Shown: positions 8,486 to 17,327, numbered from the stretch's first letter. The stretch is DNA of 60,736 nt from Bacillota bacterium (GCA_023418915.1 JAEZYU010000114.1:1-60736); one strand, 5' to 3'. Notes: generated from the sequence alone by a model not told the origin. Made by a program: numbers and translations.

Positions 8486-8618
8486 CTATAGAGTGACATA
8501 TCGTCAAAGACACCGATCCTCCGAAAATAATGCTTCCTATATTCCAATAGTGGATGTCACATTGGATAACCAACAGAGCAGCATCTTGAGGATGATATGG
8601 TAAAATGAGGAGAATTAT

Positions 8619-9872
8619 ATGACACAAAAAAGCCAGGAACAAGGTCATGATAAGAGCAGCAAGCCGCGTCACATCAAATGGCGTAATCAAAAGCTGCTCC
8701 TTTCCATACTGCGAAGCGAAGAAGTCATGTCCATAAGCGATATCTCATCCAGGACTAACCTGAGCAAAACAACAGTTAAGAAAATACTGCAAAGCCTCTC
8801 GGATGAGGATCTTGTCCATTCTGTCGGCAAAGGCAGCTCTACGGAGGAAGGCGGAAAAAAACCGGAGCTTTTTTCATTCAACCGAAACAAAAAATATATT
8901 TTTGTACTATACCTTGGAACACTGACATTACTGAATTTGAGCTCTGAACCGATTGACAGCATTGACATGCCGGAGTCTTACATAAACTATTCCTATGAAC
9001 AAACCATCGTAACCATCGTGGAAAACATCAGGAGCTTAATCAGACGCAACAGCATCAAACCGGAGGAGCTTGCCGGAATAGTGATTAGTATGGCGGGGAT
9101 AATTGACTCTAAAAATGGTATTATCTGCAATGCTGTCCACCGTCCGAACTGGCCTCATAATCTCAATATCCGAAAGGATCTGGCTGCTGCCCTCCGATTG
9201 GAGGTTCCCATCTATCTCAATAATGGGATCGCTTATATGGGCTATGCGGAGCTCCTCAAATTGGGGAGCGATACTTTTGATACCCTCGTCACACTCTATT
9301 CGGACAAGCATACCGGTGGCTGTGTCTTTAAAAAGAATGAGCTGATACATGGTGAGAACGGTTATATGGGAGAGTTTGGCCATATGATCGCAGATCCTCA
9401 TTCAAAAAGAAAATGCATTTGTGGGGCCAATGGGTGCTTTGAGGTCATGGTCTCACAGGAGAGACTGCTGGAGGAGGCAGGCAGGCATTATAAGGAATAC
9501 CCCGAATCACCTATCTATTCCGCAGCAGAAAATGGAATGCTCAAATATGCGGATATTTTCTCTGCCTCAAATGAGAATGATCCATTCGCCTGCAGACTGA
9601 TAGATGAAATCGTAGTCTGGTATGCTATCCTTATCCGCAACGTCATCCTCTCTCACGATCCCCAAATCATCATATTACGGGGTGTATACCAGTCAGCCGG
9701 CGATTATTTTCTAAACAGCCTTCGCAAAGAGGTCAGGTCATCTACAATATTTGATACACGCAAGGATATCCGGATCGTCTACTCAACTACAGGCAATCTT
9801 GAGGCTGTTCTGCTGGGAGCAGGCTATTTTGTCTGGAATAAATTCTTGAACGATACATTTTGCGCATGGTAA
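8619..9872 (+). CDS. ROK-family transcriptional regulator
   Basis: This 417-residue protein has an N-terminal winged helix at residues 20-75 (VMSISDISSRTNLSKTTVKK), followed by a ROK sugar-kinase-like domain. The ROK zinc motif CICGANGCFE near residue 266 is complete, as in Mlc/NagC/XylR-type regulators. It is transcribed divergently from the sugar operon across a 280-bp region holding both promoters. It is therefore the probable repressor of that operon and of itself, with a sugar or sugar phosphate as ligand. GAGGAG precedes the start. The ligand is unknown. Confidence 0.93.
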   Translation: MTQKSQEQGHDKSSKPRHIKWRNQKLLLSILRSEEVMSISDISSRTNLSKTTVKKILQSLSDEDLVHSVGKGSSTEEGGKKPELFSFNRNKKYIFVLYLGTLTLLNLSSEPIDSIDMPESYINYSYEQTIVTIVENIRSLIRRNSIKPEELAGIVISMAGIIDSKNGIICNAVHRPNWPHNLNIRKDLAAALRLEVPIYLNNGIAYMGYAELLKLGSDTFDTLVTLYSDKHTGGCVFKKNELIHGENGYMGEFGHMIADPHSKRKCICGANGCFEVMVSQERLLEEAGRHYKEYPESPIYSAAENGMLKYADIFSASNENDPFACRLIDEIVVWYAILIRNVILSHDPQIIILRGVYQSAGDYFLNSLRKEVRSSTIFDTRKDIRIVYSTTGNLEAVLLGAGYFVWNKFLNDTFCAW

Positions 9873-9885
9873 AAGCACTTGATAA

Positions 9886-9985
9886 TTGCACATAGTTATA
9901 TCCGGTAATTGCAAATGATAATTGAGTCTGGTAACTGCACATGGTAACTGTTGTCTGGTAACTGTGTCTGGTAACTGTGCATAAC
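9886..9985. repeat. Degenerate short tandem repeats (GGTAACTG and related)
   Basis: Units such as GATAATTGCACAT, GGTAATTGCA and TCTGGTAACTG recur every 12-22 bp just past the ROK stop codon. Nothing else is recognised in 9873-10160. Confidence 0.6.
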
Positions 9986-10164
9986 ATTTTCACGACAATA
10001 AGCTTTGTTTATTTCCGGATCTGTTACATTCCAGTTTGTTTATTACTAAATTGCATAAAATACTTTATATAATAGCTGTTGTACTAGTGAAGAGAGCATT
10101 ATGCCATCTTCACAAGTTGGATCGATGCCTGTTCCATATGCAGGGATAATATTTGATATATAGC

Positions 10165-10275
10165 CGATATTAGCTCGATGGTACTTATTTGCTCCATGAT
10201 CGATATTTACATTATGGTCGATATTTACTCCAATGCCGATATTAGCTTATCGATATATTCCAATATATGGACGAT
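10165..10275. repeat. Degenerate repeats (TCGATATTTAC / GCCGATATTAGC)
   Basis: About five units of roughly 20 bp, each containing (T/C)CGATATT, lie just upstream of the PPi-PFK promoter. They include alternating TCGAT palindromes. No function is evident. Confidence 0.5.
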
Positions 10276-10302
10276 GTATGTTAAAAAAATATCCAGCTTC
10301 AA

Positions 10303-10331
10303 TTGCAATTTAGTACATATTATGCTATATT
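10303..10331 (+). promoter_or_regulatory. Predicted promoter of PPi-phosphofructokinase
   Basis: TTGCAA (10303-10308), 17 bp, TATATT (10326-10331). The start would be near 10338, giving a leader of about 24 nt with AGGAGG. Confidence 0.6.
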
Positions 10332-10361
10332 TTATCTTGATTTCTATCAGGAGGTATGATT

Positions 10362-11609
10362 ATGAGCGAACTAAGAGGAGCAGCAATATTCGGACAGTCA
10401 GGCGGACCGACATCAGTTATCAACGCCAGTGCTGCAGGCGTTTTTCAGGAGGCACTTAAGCAAGGCGCCATTACAGCGGTTTACGGTGCAGCCCATGGCA
10501 TAAAAGGGGTGCTTGAAGAAAAGTTTTATGATATGAGTAAGGAAGACCAGTATGAGTTGGATCTTTTGAAGACCACTCCTTCCTCAGCACTGGGTTCTGT
10601 ACGTTATAAGCTGAAAAAGGCTGAAGACGATGATACCGATTACAAAAGGCTGCTGGAAGTTTTCAAAAAATATGATATCAGATATTTCTTCTATAATGGC
10701 GGCAACGACTCGATGGACACCTGCAACAAGATCAGCAAGTTTATGCAGAAGTCCGGATATGAGTGCAGAGTAATGGGTGTCCCAAAGACCATAGATAACG
10801 ATCTTTGGGGAACTGACCACTGCCCCGGATACGGAAGTGCAGCAAAATACATCGCAACTTCCACAATGGAAGTTTATCACGACGCAAGAGTATACGACAA
10901 AGGTATGATTACTGTACTTGAAATAATGGGAAGAAACGCCGGTTGGCTGACGGCTTCGTCTGCTCTTGCAGCACATATGGGTTTCGGTCCTGATCTTATT
11001 TATCTGCCTGAAATCCCCTTTGATATGAACAAGTTCATAGAAGAAACCATTGAAGTGTACAGAAGGCAGAACAATGTCATTATAGCTGTATCTGAAGGTA
11101 TAAGGGACAAAGACGGAACATACATCTCAGAATACGGCTCCGATTTGGCAAAATCAAAGGACGCATTCGGACATGCCCAGTTGGGCGGCCTTGCTACAAC
11201 CCTTGCCAATATACTCAAGGAGAAGACGGGCGCAAAGGTACGCGGCATCGAATTCAGCCTTCTTCAAAGATGCGCAGCTCACGTTGGCTCTCTTACAGAC
11301 GTAAATGAAGCTTATCTTGCAGGTCAGATGGCAGTCAGATATGCGGTTGAAGGAAAGACCGACTATATGGTAGCATTTGAAAGAGCTGCCGGTCCTGAAT
11401 ACAAATGCAACATCAAGCTGATCAATCTCACGGACGTTGCAAACACAGAAAAAAAGGTTCCCCGCGAGTGGATCAACGAAGCTGGCAATGGACTGAAGCA
11501 GGAGTACATTGATTACGCACTGCCTCTTATCCAGGGTGTGTCAGCTCCCCCGTTGGAGAAAGGCTTGCCAAGGTTTACCAAGCTTAAGAAGGTACTTGCA
11601 ACAAAATAA
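10362..11609 (+). CDS. pfp: Pyrophosphate-dependent 6-phosphofructokinase
   Basis: This cytosolic enzyme phosphorylates fructose-6-phosphate using PPi as donor. At about 415 residues it fits the PPi-PFK group. Two diagnostic positions point to PPi rather than ATP. YNGGNDSMDT (residues 111-120) has Asp where ATP enzymes have Gly. PKTIDND (141-147) has Lys where ATP enzymes have Gly. Other family motifs are FGQSGGPTSVINAS at the N-terminus and EIMGRNAGWLTA in the middle. The ATG at 10362 is chosen over 10356 because AGGAGG lies only one base before the first ATG. It is monocistronic, with promoter and terminator. Confidence 0.93.
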   Translation: MSELRGAAIFGQSGGPTSVINASAAGVFQEALKQGAITAVYGAAHGIKGVLEEKFYDMSKEDQYELDLLKTTPSSALGSVRYKLKKAEDDDTDYKRLLEVFKKYDIRYFFYNGGNDSMDTCNKISKFMQKSGYECRVMGVPKTIDNDLWGTDHCPGYGSAAKYIATSTMEVYHDARVYDKGMITVLEIMGRNAGWLTASSALAAHMGFGPDLIYLPEIPFDMNKFIEETIEVYRRQNNVIIAVSEGIRDKDGTYISEYGSDLAKSKDAFGHAQLGGLATTLANILKEKTGAKVRGIEFSLLQRCAAHVGSLTDVNEAYLAGQMAVRYAVEGKTDYMVAFERAAGPEYKCNIKLINLTDVANTEKKVPREWINEAGNGLKQEYIDYALPLIQGVSAPPLEKGLPRFTKLKKVLATK

Positions 11610-11641
11610 GCAAAAATCATTTTCATTAGCATATGGAACAA

Positions 11642-11673
11642 AGCGGAACGCCCAACAGCGCTCCGCTTTTTTT
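11642..11673 (+). terminator. Rho-independent terminator of pfp
   Basis: AGCGGAACGC (11642-11651) pairs with GCGCTCCGCT (11658-11667), with one mismatch, and is followed by seven T residues. It lies about 30 bp past the stop codon. Confidence 0.85.
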
Positions 11674-12060
11674 GGGACGGTTCTCACCTTTTTACCACTT
11701 TGCTTTTTTGGGGGGACGGTTCTCACCTTTTTATCACTTGGCTTTTTTGGGGACGGTTCTCACCTTTTCACCACTTTGCTTTTTTTGGGACAGTTCTCAC
11801 CTTTTTACCACTTTGGCTTTTTTTGGGGGACGGTTCTCACCTTTTTACCACTTGGCTTTTTTTGGGGGGACGGTTCTCACCTTTTTATCACTTGGCTTTT
11901 TTGGGGACGGTTCTCACCTTTTTACCACTTTGCTTTTTGGGGGACGGTTCTCACCTTTTTGTTAATATAACGGTAATTGTCTAGAAGGTGAGAACCGTCC
12001 CCTTTAAAAATCGCATGCTCGAAAGGTGAGAACCGTCCCCCTATCGGAAGAACCGTCCCC
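11674..12060. repeat. GGGACGGTTCTCACC repeat array upstream of pflB
   Basis: Eight direct units of about 30-42 bp start at roughly 11674, 11712, 11749, 11787, 11826, 11868, 11903 and 11940. Each reads GGGACGGTTCTCACCTTTT, then ACCACTTTGCTTTTTT. Three inverted copies (GGTGAGAACCGTCCCC or AGAACCGTCCCC) follow at about 11986, 12023 and 12047. The last direct and first inverted copies form a hairpin of about 18 bp around a loop of about 25 nt. The array reads open in several frames but has no start or codon character of a real gene. The motif resembles REP-like sequences that accompany IS200/Y1-type transposases in Clostridia. Confidence 0.85.
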
Positions 12061-12068
12061 AAAATTTA

Positions 12069-12097
12069 TTGACATACTGCAAGTGTAAAGATATACT
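12069..12097 (+). promoter_or_regulatory. Promoter of riboswitch-pflB transcript
   Basis: A perfect TTGACA (12069-12074), 17 bp, TATACT (12092-12097). Transcription would start at about 12104, just where the riboswitch begins. Confidence 0.8.
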
Positions 12098-12103
12098 TAT
12101 CTT

Positions 12104-12182
12104 GAACCGTGTTACTGGCGGAAGTGGAATCAACCACAAGGGAGCACGGAGCTCGTGATTGTCGGCCGACCGCCTGGGTATA
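12104..12182 (+). promoter_or_regulatory. ZTP riboswitch (pfl motif)
   Basis: The RNA shows the conserved pfl-motif features in order. CCGTG is followed by TTACTGGCGGAAGTGG, CCACAAGGGAGCACGG pairs back to close the outer stem, and GGCCGACCGCCTGGGTA forms the 3' domain. The class senses ZTP/ZMP (AICAR phosphates), a signal of folate one-carbon shortage. It was named after pfl genes, which it often precedes. Only about 30 nt separate it from the ATG, with RBS AAGAGGTG between. No T-run terminator is visible there, so control of translation initiation is more likely than termination. Confidence 0.9.
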
Positions 12183-12211
12183 TGAACTATACATGCAAGA
12201 GGTGTTACTTT

Positions 12212-14446
12212 ATGATTAATGATGCATGGAAAGGCTTCATACCCGGTGAATGGACCGACTTTATCAATGTCAGGGATTTTATCGCAAGCAATTACAAGCC
12301 TTACGACGATGATGAATCATTTCTGAGTGAAGCCACGATCAGAACAAAAAAACTATGGAGCAAATGCAAAAAGCTGCTGAGGGATGAGTATTCCAAAGGC
12401 GGTGTGCTCAATGTCGACACTAAAACAGTATCCGGCATCAACAGCTATGCTCCGGGTCATATTGATGAGCAGCTGGAGGTCATAAAAGGCCTTCAGACCG
12501 ACAGACCGCTAAAAAGAGCTGTCCTTCCCTATGGCGGTATACGTATGGCTAAGCGGTCCTGCGAAGCATATGGATACAAATTACCTGACAAATACGATGA
12601 AATCTTCCACAAATATCGCAAAACTCATAATGACGGCGTATTCAGCGTGTATACCTCGGAAATGAGGAAAGCTCGCAAATCCGGTGTGATAACCGGCCTT
12701 CCCGATGCATACGGCAGAGGCAGGATTATTGGCGACTATAGGCGTGTGGCATTATACGGCACCAATAAGCTTATCAATCAAAAGAAGCTTGATCTAAGCG
12801 GGCTCCAGCTAAAGGCAATGAATGAAGAAACTATAAGGCTGTGTGAGGAAGTACATGAGCAGATCGCCGCACTCAACGATCTCACTGCCATGGCATCACA
12901 ATATGGATATGACCTGACCCAGCCTGCAAAAAACGCAATTGAGGCAATTCAGTGGACATATTTCGCTTTCCTTGCAGCAATGAAGGAAACAAACGGCGCT
13001 GCGAACTCTCTTGGAAGGGTATCGACCTTTTTTGACATATACATCGAACGCGACATGAATGAAGGTCTGCTGGATGAATCAGCAGCCCAGGAGCTCATAG
13101 ACCAATTCGTAATAAAACTCCGTATGATAAGGCATCTGCGTACTCCCGAATACGATGAGCTGTTCGCAGGCGACCCGGTTTGGATAACGGAATCGATCGC
13201 CGGTATGTGCTCAGATGGCAGACACATGGTCACAAAAACCTCTTATCGTTTTCTCCATACACTGTTCAATCTTGGTCCGGCGCCAGAACCAAATCTGACA
13301 GTACTATGGTCAGTAAGCCTGCCTGCCGCATTTAAAAAATATTGTGCAAAGGTCTCCATGGTCACTAGTGCCATACAATATGAGAACGACGATCTGATGA
13401 GGCCGGAATTTGATGATGATTACAGCATCTCCTGCTGTGTTTCGGCGATGAAGACGGGTTTGGATATGCAGTTCTTCGGAGCCCGCTGTAACCTGCCAAA
13501 GCTTCTGCTGCTTGCATTGAACGGCGGCAGAGATGAAATATCCGGTGATCAGGTAGCGCCTGCAGATGAACCTTATAGGGATGAATACCTGGACTATAAA
13601 AAGGTCACAGCCAAGCTGATGGAATACCAGAAATGGCTTGCAGGGCTATATGTGAATACTATGAACGCGATCCATTATATGCACGACAAATACGCTTATG
13701 AACGGCTTATGATGGCACTGCATGACACCGATATGCGCAGGTTTATGGCATTTGGGATCGCAGGGCTTTCTGTACTGGCAGATTCGCTCAGCGCTATCAA
13801 GTATACATATGTAAAGGCTGTAAGAGACGAAAGAGGACTTATAACGGATTTCGAAATAAAAGGCTCATATCCGCAGTTTGGCAACGGAGACGAGAGAGTT
13901 GACAGCATCGCTGTTGAAATAGTGAAAAGCTTTATTTCTGATCTGAAAAGACACAAAACGTACAGAGACGCCATCCACACGCTTTCCATACTCACTATCA
14001 CTTCAAATGTGGTATACGGAAAGAAAACCGGTTCCACCCCCGACGGTCGGAAGCACGGTGAACCGTTTGCACCAGGTGCGAACCCAATGCACGGCAGGGA
14101 CAGGATGGGCGCCCTTGCTGCGCTGAACTCAGTTGCTAAGATACCCTACGAGTATTGCAGAGACGGGATCTCTCTGACAATGACACTTGTGCCTAGATCT
14201 CTGGGAAGGGATACACAATCCCGCCTTACAAATCTGGCGGCATTGTTGGATGGTTATTTCACGCAGGGCGGTCACCACATTAATATAAATGTATTGGAAC
14301 GCATCGTTCTTGAACAGGCCATGAATGACCCTTACAATTACCCTCAGCTCACGATCAGAGTATCAGGCTATGCTGTAAACTTTATACGGCTGAGCCGCAA
14401 GCAGCAAGAGGAGGTCATAGCTCGCACCTTCCATTCAGCAGTTTAG
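12212..14446 (+). CDS. pflB: Pyruvate formate-lyase (formate C-acetyltransferase)
   Basis: This glycyl-radical enzyme converts pyruvate and CoA to acetyl-CoA and formate. The 744-residue length is standard. The catalytic Cys pair is in SISCCVSAMKTG near residue 410. The glycyl radical loop near the C-terminus contains TIRVSGYAVNFIRL with Gly719. The ATG at 12212 is chosen because AAGAGGTG precedes it and the upstream in-frame ATGs fall in or just after the riboswitch. It is controlled by the ZTP riboswitch, consistent with formate supplying one-carbon units. The radical-SAM activase gene pflA is not adjacent in this window, which is unusual. Confidence 0.96.
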   Translation: MINDAWKGFIPGEWTDFINVRDFIASNYKPYDDDESFLSEATIRTKKLWSKCKKLLRDEYSKGGVLNVDTKTVSGINSYAPGHIDEQLEVIKGLQTDRPLKRAVLPYGGIRMAKRSCEAYGYKLPDKYDEIFHKYRKTHNDGVFSVYTSEMRKARKSGVITGLPDAYGRGRIIGDYRRVALYGTNKLINQKKLDLSGLQLKAMNEETIRLCEEVHEQIAALNDLTAMASQYGYDLTQPAKNAIEAIQWTYFAFLAAMKETNGAANSLGRVSTFFDIYIERDMNEGLLDESAAQELIDQFVIKLRMIRHLRTPEYDELFAGDPVWITESIAGMCSDGRHMVTKTSYRFLHTLFNLGPAPEPNLTVLWSVSLPAAFKKYCAKVSMVTSAIQYENDDLMRPEFDDDYSISCCVSAMKTGLDMQFFGARCNLPKLLLLALNGGRDEISGDQVAPADEPYRDEYLDYKKVTAKLMEYQKWLAGLYVNTMNAIHYMHDKYAYERLMMALHDTDMRRFMAFGIAGLSVLADSLSAIKYTYVKAVRDERGLITDFEIKGSYPQFGNGDERVDSIAVEIVKSFISDLKRHKTYRDAIHTLSILTITSNVVYGKKTGSTPDGRKHGEPFAPGANPMHGRDRMGALAALNSVAKIPYEYCRDGISLTMTLVPRSLGRDTQSRLTNLAALLDGYFTQGGHHININVLERIVLEQAMNDPYNYPQLTIRVSGYAVNFIRLSRKQQEEVIARTFHSAV

Positions 14447-14462
14447 GTAGATAAGAAAAAGC

Positions 14463-14632
14463 AAGGGTGTGTAAAATTTCAACTACTGGGCAATAATGTG
14501 AAAATAAGTTTATATTAAACTTAAAATAACAGGTGATTACGTTACATAATCCAAGATCCTGCGCATTATTACACCTTACTCCATTAAAAACGAATTTCTC
14601 AAAGCATAAAAGTTGAAATTTTGTACACCCTT
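14463..14632. mobile_element. MITE-like inverted-repeat element, copy 1
   Basis: A 170-bp non-coding element is bounded by 22-bp inverted repeats (14463-14484 and 14611-14632) that match at 20 of 22 positions. Its outer ends read AAGGGTGT and ACACCCTT. The interior contains AACAGGTGATTACGTTACAT. A second, diverged copy lies at 26437-26595. It begins 17 bp after the pflB stop, so its hairpin could also end that transcript. Confidence 0.75.
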
Positions 14633-14717
14633 CTATGGGTAATATGAACTTTTTCCTCAAATGTCAAATGAACTCGTTAATCATGTGGCTAATTCTCGTA
14701 ATTAATTTAGGTCCCGC

Positions 14718-14815
14718 TCAAAAGGTGAGAACCGTCCCCCTATCGGAAGAACCGTCCCCCTGTCGGAACACTGAAGCAGCAGAACCGTCCCCTCGCTTCG
14801 GAAGAACCGTCCCCG
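14718..14815. repeat. Inverted-orientation AGAACCGTCCCC repeats downstream of pflB
   Basis: Four copies of AGAACCGTCCCC, the first with the full AAAGGTGAGAACCGTCCCC form, are separated by CTATCGGA, TGTCGGA and CTTCGGA spacers. They are the opposite orientation of the array upstream of pflB. Confidence 0.8.
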
Positions 14816-14833
14816 CACTTTCCCCTGAGCTCT

Positions 14834-15412
14834 CTATCTCACTATGTTCTTTTTCTTTGCCACGGAATATCCAAAGAAGCCCAGCTCTTTGCCCAGGGTC
14901 CAGTATTTGCCGTGTGAATAGCAAATAAGATCCGCTTTCTCAAGAACAAGCTTTCCCTTGTCGTCAAGAAGCGATTCCTCGGCTTGAACAGCAACCACCT
15001 CAGCAATGAACATATCATGGCTGCCGAGCTCCAGCACGTTCTTGACAACACATTCCAATGCTACCGGGCTTTCCTTTATTATCGGCACATCTATAACCGA
15101 AGCTTTCTCCGGCGTCAGGCCGGTCAGCTGGAATTTGTCATTGTCACGGCCGGATTTTACACCGCACAGATCAGTTGCAAAGGCCAGCTTCTGAGTAGTA
15201 AGATTGACTGCAAACTGTCCTTTCTCTTTGATCAGAGCATGGGAATACCTTTCCTTCCTTACCGATATTGAAAGCATGGACGGATCCGAATTTATCGTAC
15301 CCGCCCAGGCCAGAGTTATTATGTTGGGCTTCCCCGCAGCATCGGCGCACGTTACCATCACTACCGGTACGGGATTGAGCAGTGTTGAAGGTTTCCATAT
15401 TTGTTTCGCCAT
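14834..15412 (-). CDS. Flavin reductase family protein (FMN-binding)
   Basis: The protein has about 192 residues and the split-barrel flavin reductase-like fold. The N-terminal region contains LNPVPVVMVTCADAAGKPN, followed by ITLAWAGTINSDP, typical of clostridial flavoredoxin-like proteins. These bind FMN and pass electrons from NAD(P)H or rubredoxin/ferredoxin partners; the partner is not evident. The ATG at 15412 is chosen over 15427 because GGAGGA falls inside the longer reading. It has no operon partner. AGAACCGTCCCC repeats lie just past its stop codon. Confidence 0.88.
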   Translation of the reverse strand: MAKQIWKPSTLLNPVPVVMVTCADAAGKPNIITLAWAGTINSDPSMLSISVRKERYSHALIKEKGQFAVNLTTQKLAFATDLCGVKSGRDNDKFQLTGLTPEKASVIDVPIIKESPVALECVVKNVLELGSHDMFIAEVVAVQAEESLLDDKGKLVLEKADLICYSHGKYWTLGKELGFFGYSVAKKKNIVR

Positions 15413-15462
15413 TATTCTATCCTCCATAAATCAATTTTATTATACATTTCTATTACGCCATA

Positions 15463-15540
15463 CATCATTTGATTCACTATACGTTTTCTAATTTACTATG
15501 CATCATTTAATTCACCATACGTTATCTTATACGTTATCTG
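15463..15540. repeat. 38-bp tandem repeat (CATCATTTGATTCAC)
   Basis: Two diverged units start at 15463 and 15501 and read CATCATTT(G/A)ATTCAC(T/C)ATACGTT. They lie between the flavin reductase and ABC permease genes. Further ATACG-containing fragments continue to about 15560. Confidence 0.55.
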
Positions 15541-15650
15541 ATACGCTGTGCGTTTCTGTTACACTATGCATAATAGATTGTTTCACATCATTTCTTAATC
15601 TCCCGATAATTATGCGCAACGATCCAATGAGATGTGTGAATAATATCAGG

Positions 15651-17327
15651 TCAGGCTTCGATTTCACTGTATTTCCTTTCGGCTACCGAATACAGTGCTA
15701 AAAATGAAATCACGCCCAGAACCACTGATATGAAACCAACTGCCACAAAGGCAGCAACGACAGGAAGGCTGAGCATCAGCGCTCCACCGGCTGCAGCTCC
15801 CAAAATGAGCAATACCAAAAATGATATTAGCATTCCGAGCCCGCCGTTCATATTTTGCTTCATAGCTTCCTGTTCACTGTTCCAGATGAGCTTAGGATGA
15901 AACACATCTATCAGCAGGTTCAGCGCTGTCATCGGTACTGCTCCAATGAGTCCGACTATAGTTGCTCCGATCACCCAATATATCGACAGCCCCAGCAGTA
16001 TGACCATTATGACGCTAGTGGTCAGCACACCGATGGCAGATATGATATAACCGCACAAGAACTTAGCGTTGACCTGCTGCCTTGCCGACACAGGTATCAT
16101 TTTAGCAATCCAGATCGTCTGACCTTCCCTTGATACAGCTGTCGATGCAACCAGGTTCATTCCCGCTGTGAACAGCATAATGCCAAGGCTGACGAGGGCA
16201 GCATACGGCAAGACCTCAGGGTCCTTCAGGCTTCCCATCAGCTCAGCAAGCTCAGGCTCACTGCCCTGTACCAGAAACATCATGAGCACTACAAGAGGAC
16301 CGACGATACTTCCCACAAGTCCGTTCAACACATACATCGGAGTGCGCATCATCAGCTTCCACTCGCGTTTGAGCAAGGCCAGCACGGGACTGGCCGCACT
16401 GCCAAGCTGCCTTTCCATCTGTGCGCCGGCCATTGTCTTCCTCTTTCTTCTTACTTCCTGTCCGGCCAGCAACGCTTTGTAGAATATCTGGTTGGATAGC
16501 CAAAGCATAAACAGCAGCAATGCAATACACACAATCAAATAAAGCAGAAAATACCCCAGTCCGGTCAGTCCGGCTTCGGACAGACCTCTTGATGCCCATA
16601 TGCTGGGCGGGAACCTGCTGCCTATCATTTCGATTAGGCCTGTCTGGTTCTCAAAGAACTTTTGTATGTCTTCAGGATTTTCGGGCATTTTTTGAAGGAA
16701 CATGCTGCCAAAGACACTGGCAAGTATAAGCACCAGACCTCCCACAATAACAAGCATATCCTTATATCGTCCTATATTCACGATCCTCATGATCAGTATG
16801 ACTAAAAGCGCTGCTATGGCCAGCGGCATTGCAGGGGCCACAGTCATAAGGACAAGGCCTTTCAGCCAGTATAGTACGCCTTGTGAAGTGCCTATGCCGA
16901 ATATTATGATCGGCGGCAGAAGTATGGGCAGTGATGTAATGTATTCATTGACCATAACCACCGCAAATTTGCCTCCTATGATCTCGTACGGTTTGAGCGG
17001 CAGAGGAACGAATGTCTCCAGATCCTTTGAGAAATAGAATGTTCCCATTATGTAGAATATCCCAAATATCAGAACCACGATCTGTGCAAACACAAAGGCC
17101 ATTGCCAATACCATTTCAGGCTGTCCGATCATCGATCCTGCCATAAATACTGTCACCATCAGGCCTGTGTATAAAGCCAGCAGCGGCAGCAGCGATACCA
17201 GAATCACCGCACCTATCAGCACAGGCTCCCACAGCTTCTTCTTTTCTCTTGTAAACCTGTATTTCAGAGCTGATATGCCATAATTGACATTCAACTGCAT
17301 TTTGATGAATGATATAAATGGTTTCAT
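15651..17327 (-). CDS. ABC exporter permease (ABC-2-like, large)
   Basis: This 558-residue integral membrane protein has many hydrophobic helices. The cytoplasmic region near residue 105 reads DLETFVPLPLKPYEIIGGKF. A long loop around residues 290-320 precedes a second helical half. This resembles the large ABC-2-type exporter permeases found with single ATPases in Firmicutes. Its ATG overlaps the ATPase stop by 4 bp, so the pair is translationally coupled. The substrate (peptide, lipid or drug) cannot be told. It ends near 15651 without a clear terminator. Confidence 0.85.
   Translation of the reverse strand: MKPFISFIKMQLNVNYGISALKYRFTREKKKLWEPVLIGAVILVSLLPLLALYTGLMVTVFMAGSMIGQPEMVLAMAFVFAQIVVLIFGIFYIMGTFYFSKDLETFVPLPLKPYEIIGGKFAVVMVNEYITSLPILLPPIIIFGIGTSQGVLYWLKGLVLMTVAPAMPLAIAALLVILIMRIVNIGRYKDMLVIVGGLVLILASVFGSMFLQKMPENPEDIQKFFENQTGLIEMIGSRFPPSIWASRGLSEAGLTGLGYFLLYLIVCIALLLFMLWLSNQIFYKALLAGQEVRRKRKTMAGAQMERQLGSAASPVLALLKREWKLMMRTPMYVLNGLVGSIVGPLVVLMMFLVQGSEPELAELMGSLKDPEVLPYAALVSLGIMLFTAGMNLVASTAVSREGQTIWIAKMIPVSARQQVNAKFLCGYIISAIGVLTTSVIMVILLGLSIYWVIGATIVGLIGAVPMTALNLLIDVFHPKLIWNSEQEAMKQNMNGGLGMLISFLVLLILGAAAGGALMLSLPVVAAFVAVGFISVVLGVISFLALYSVAERKYSEIEA

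Noticed and set aside
11509..11984. Open readings of 94-153 codons across the GGGACGGTTCTCACC array
   Set aside because: They exist only because the repeat units lack stops. They have no Shine-Dalgarno, are Phe/Gly/His-rich nonsense in three frames, and begin inside pfp or its terminator.
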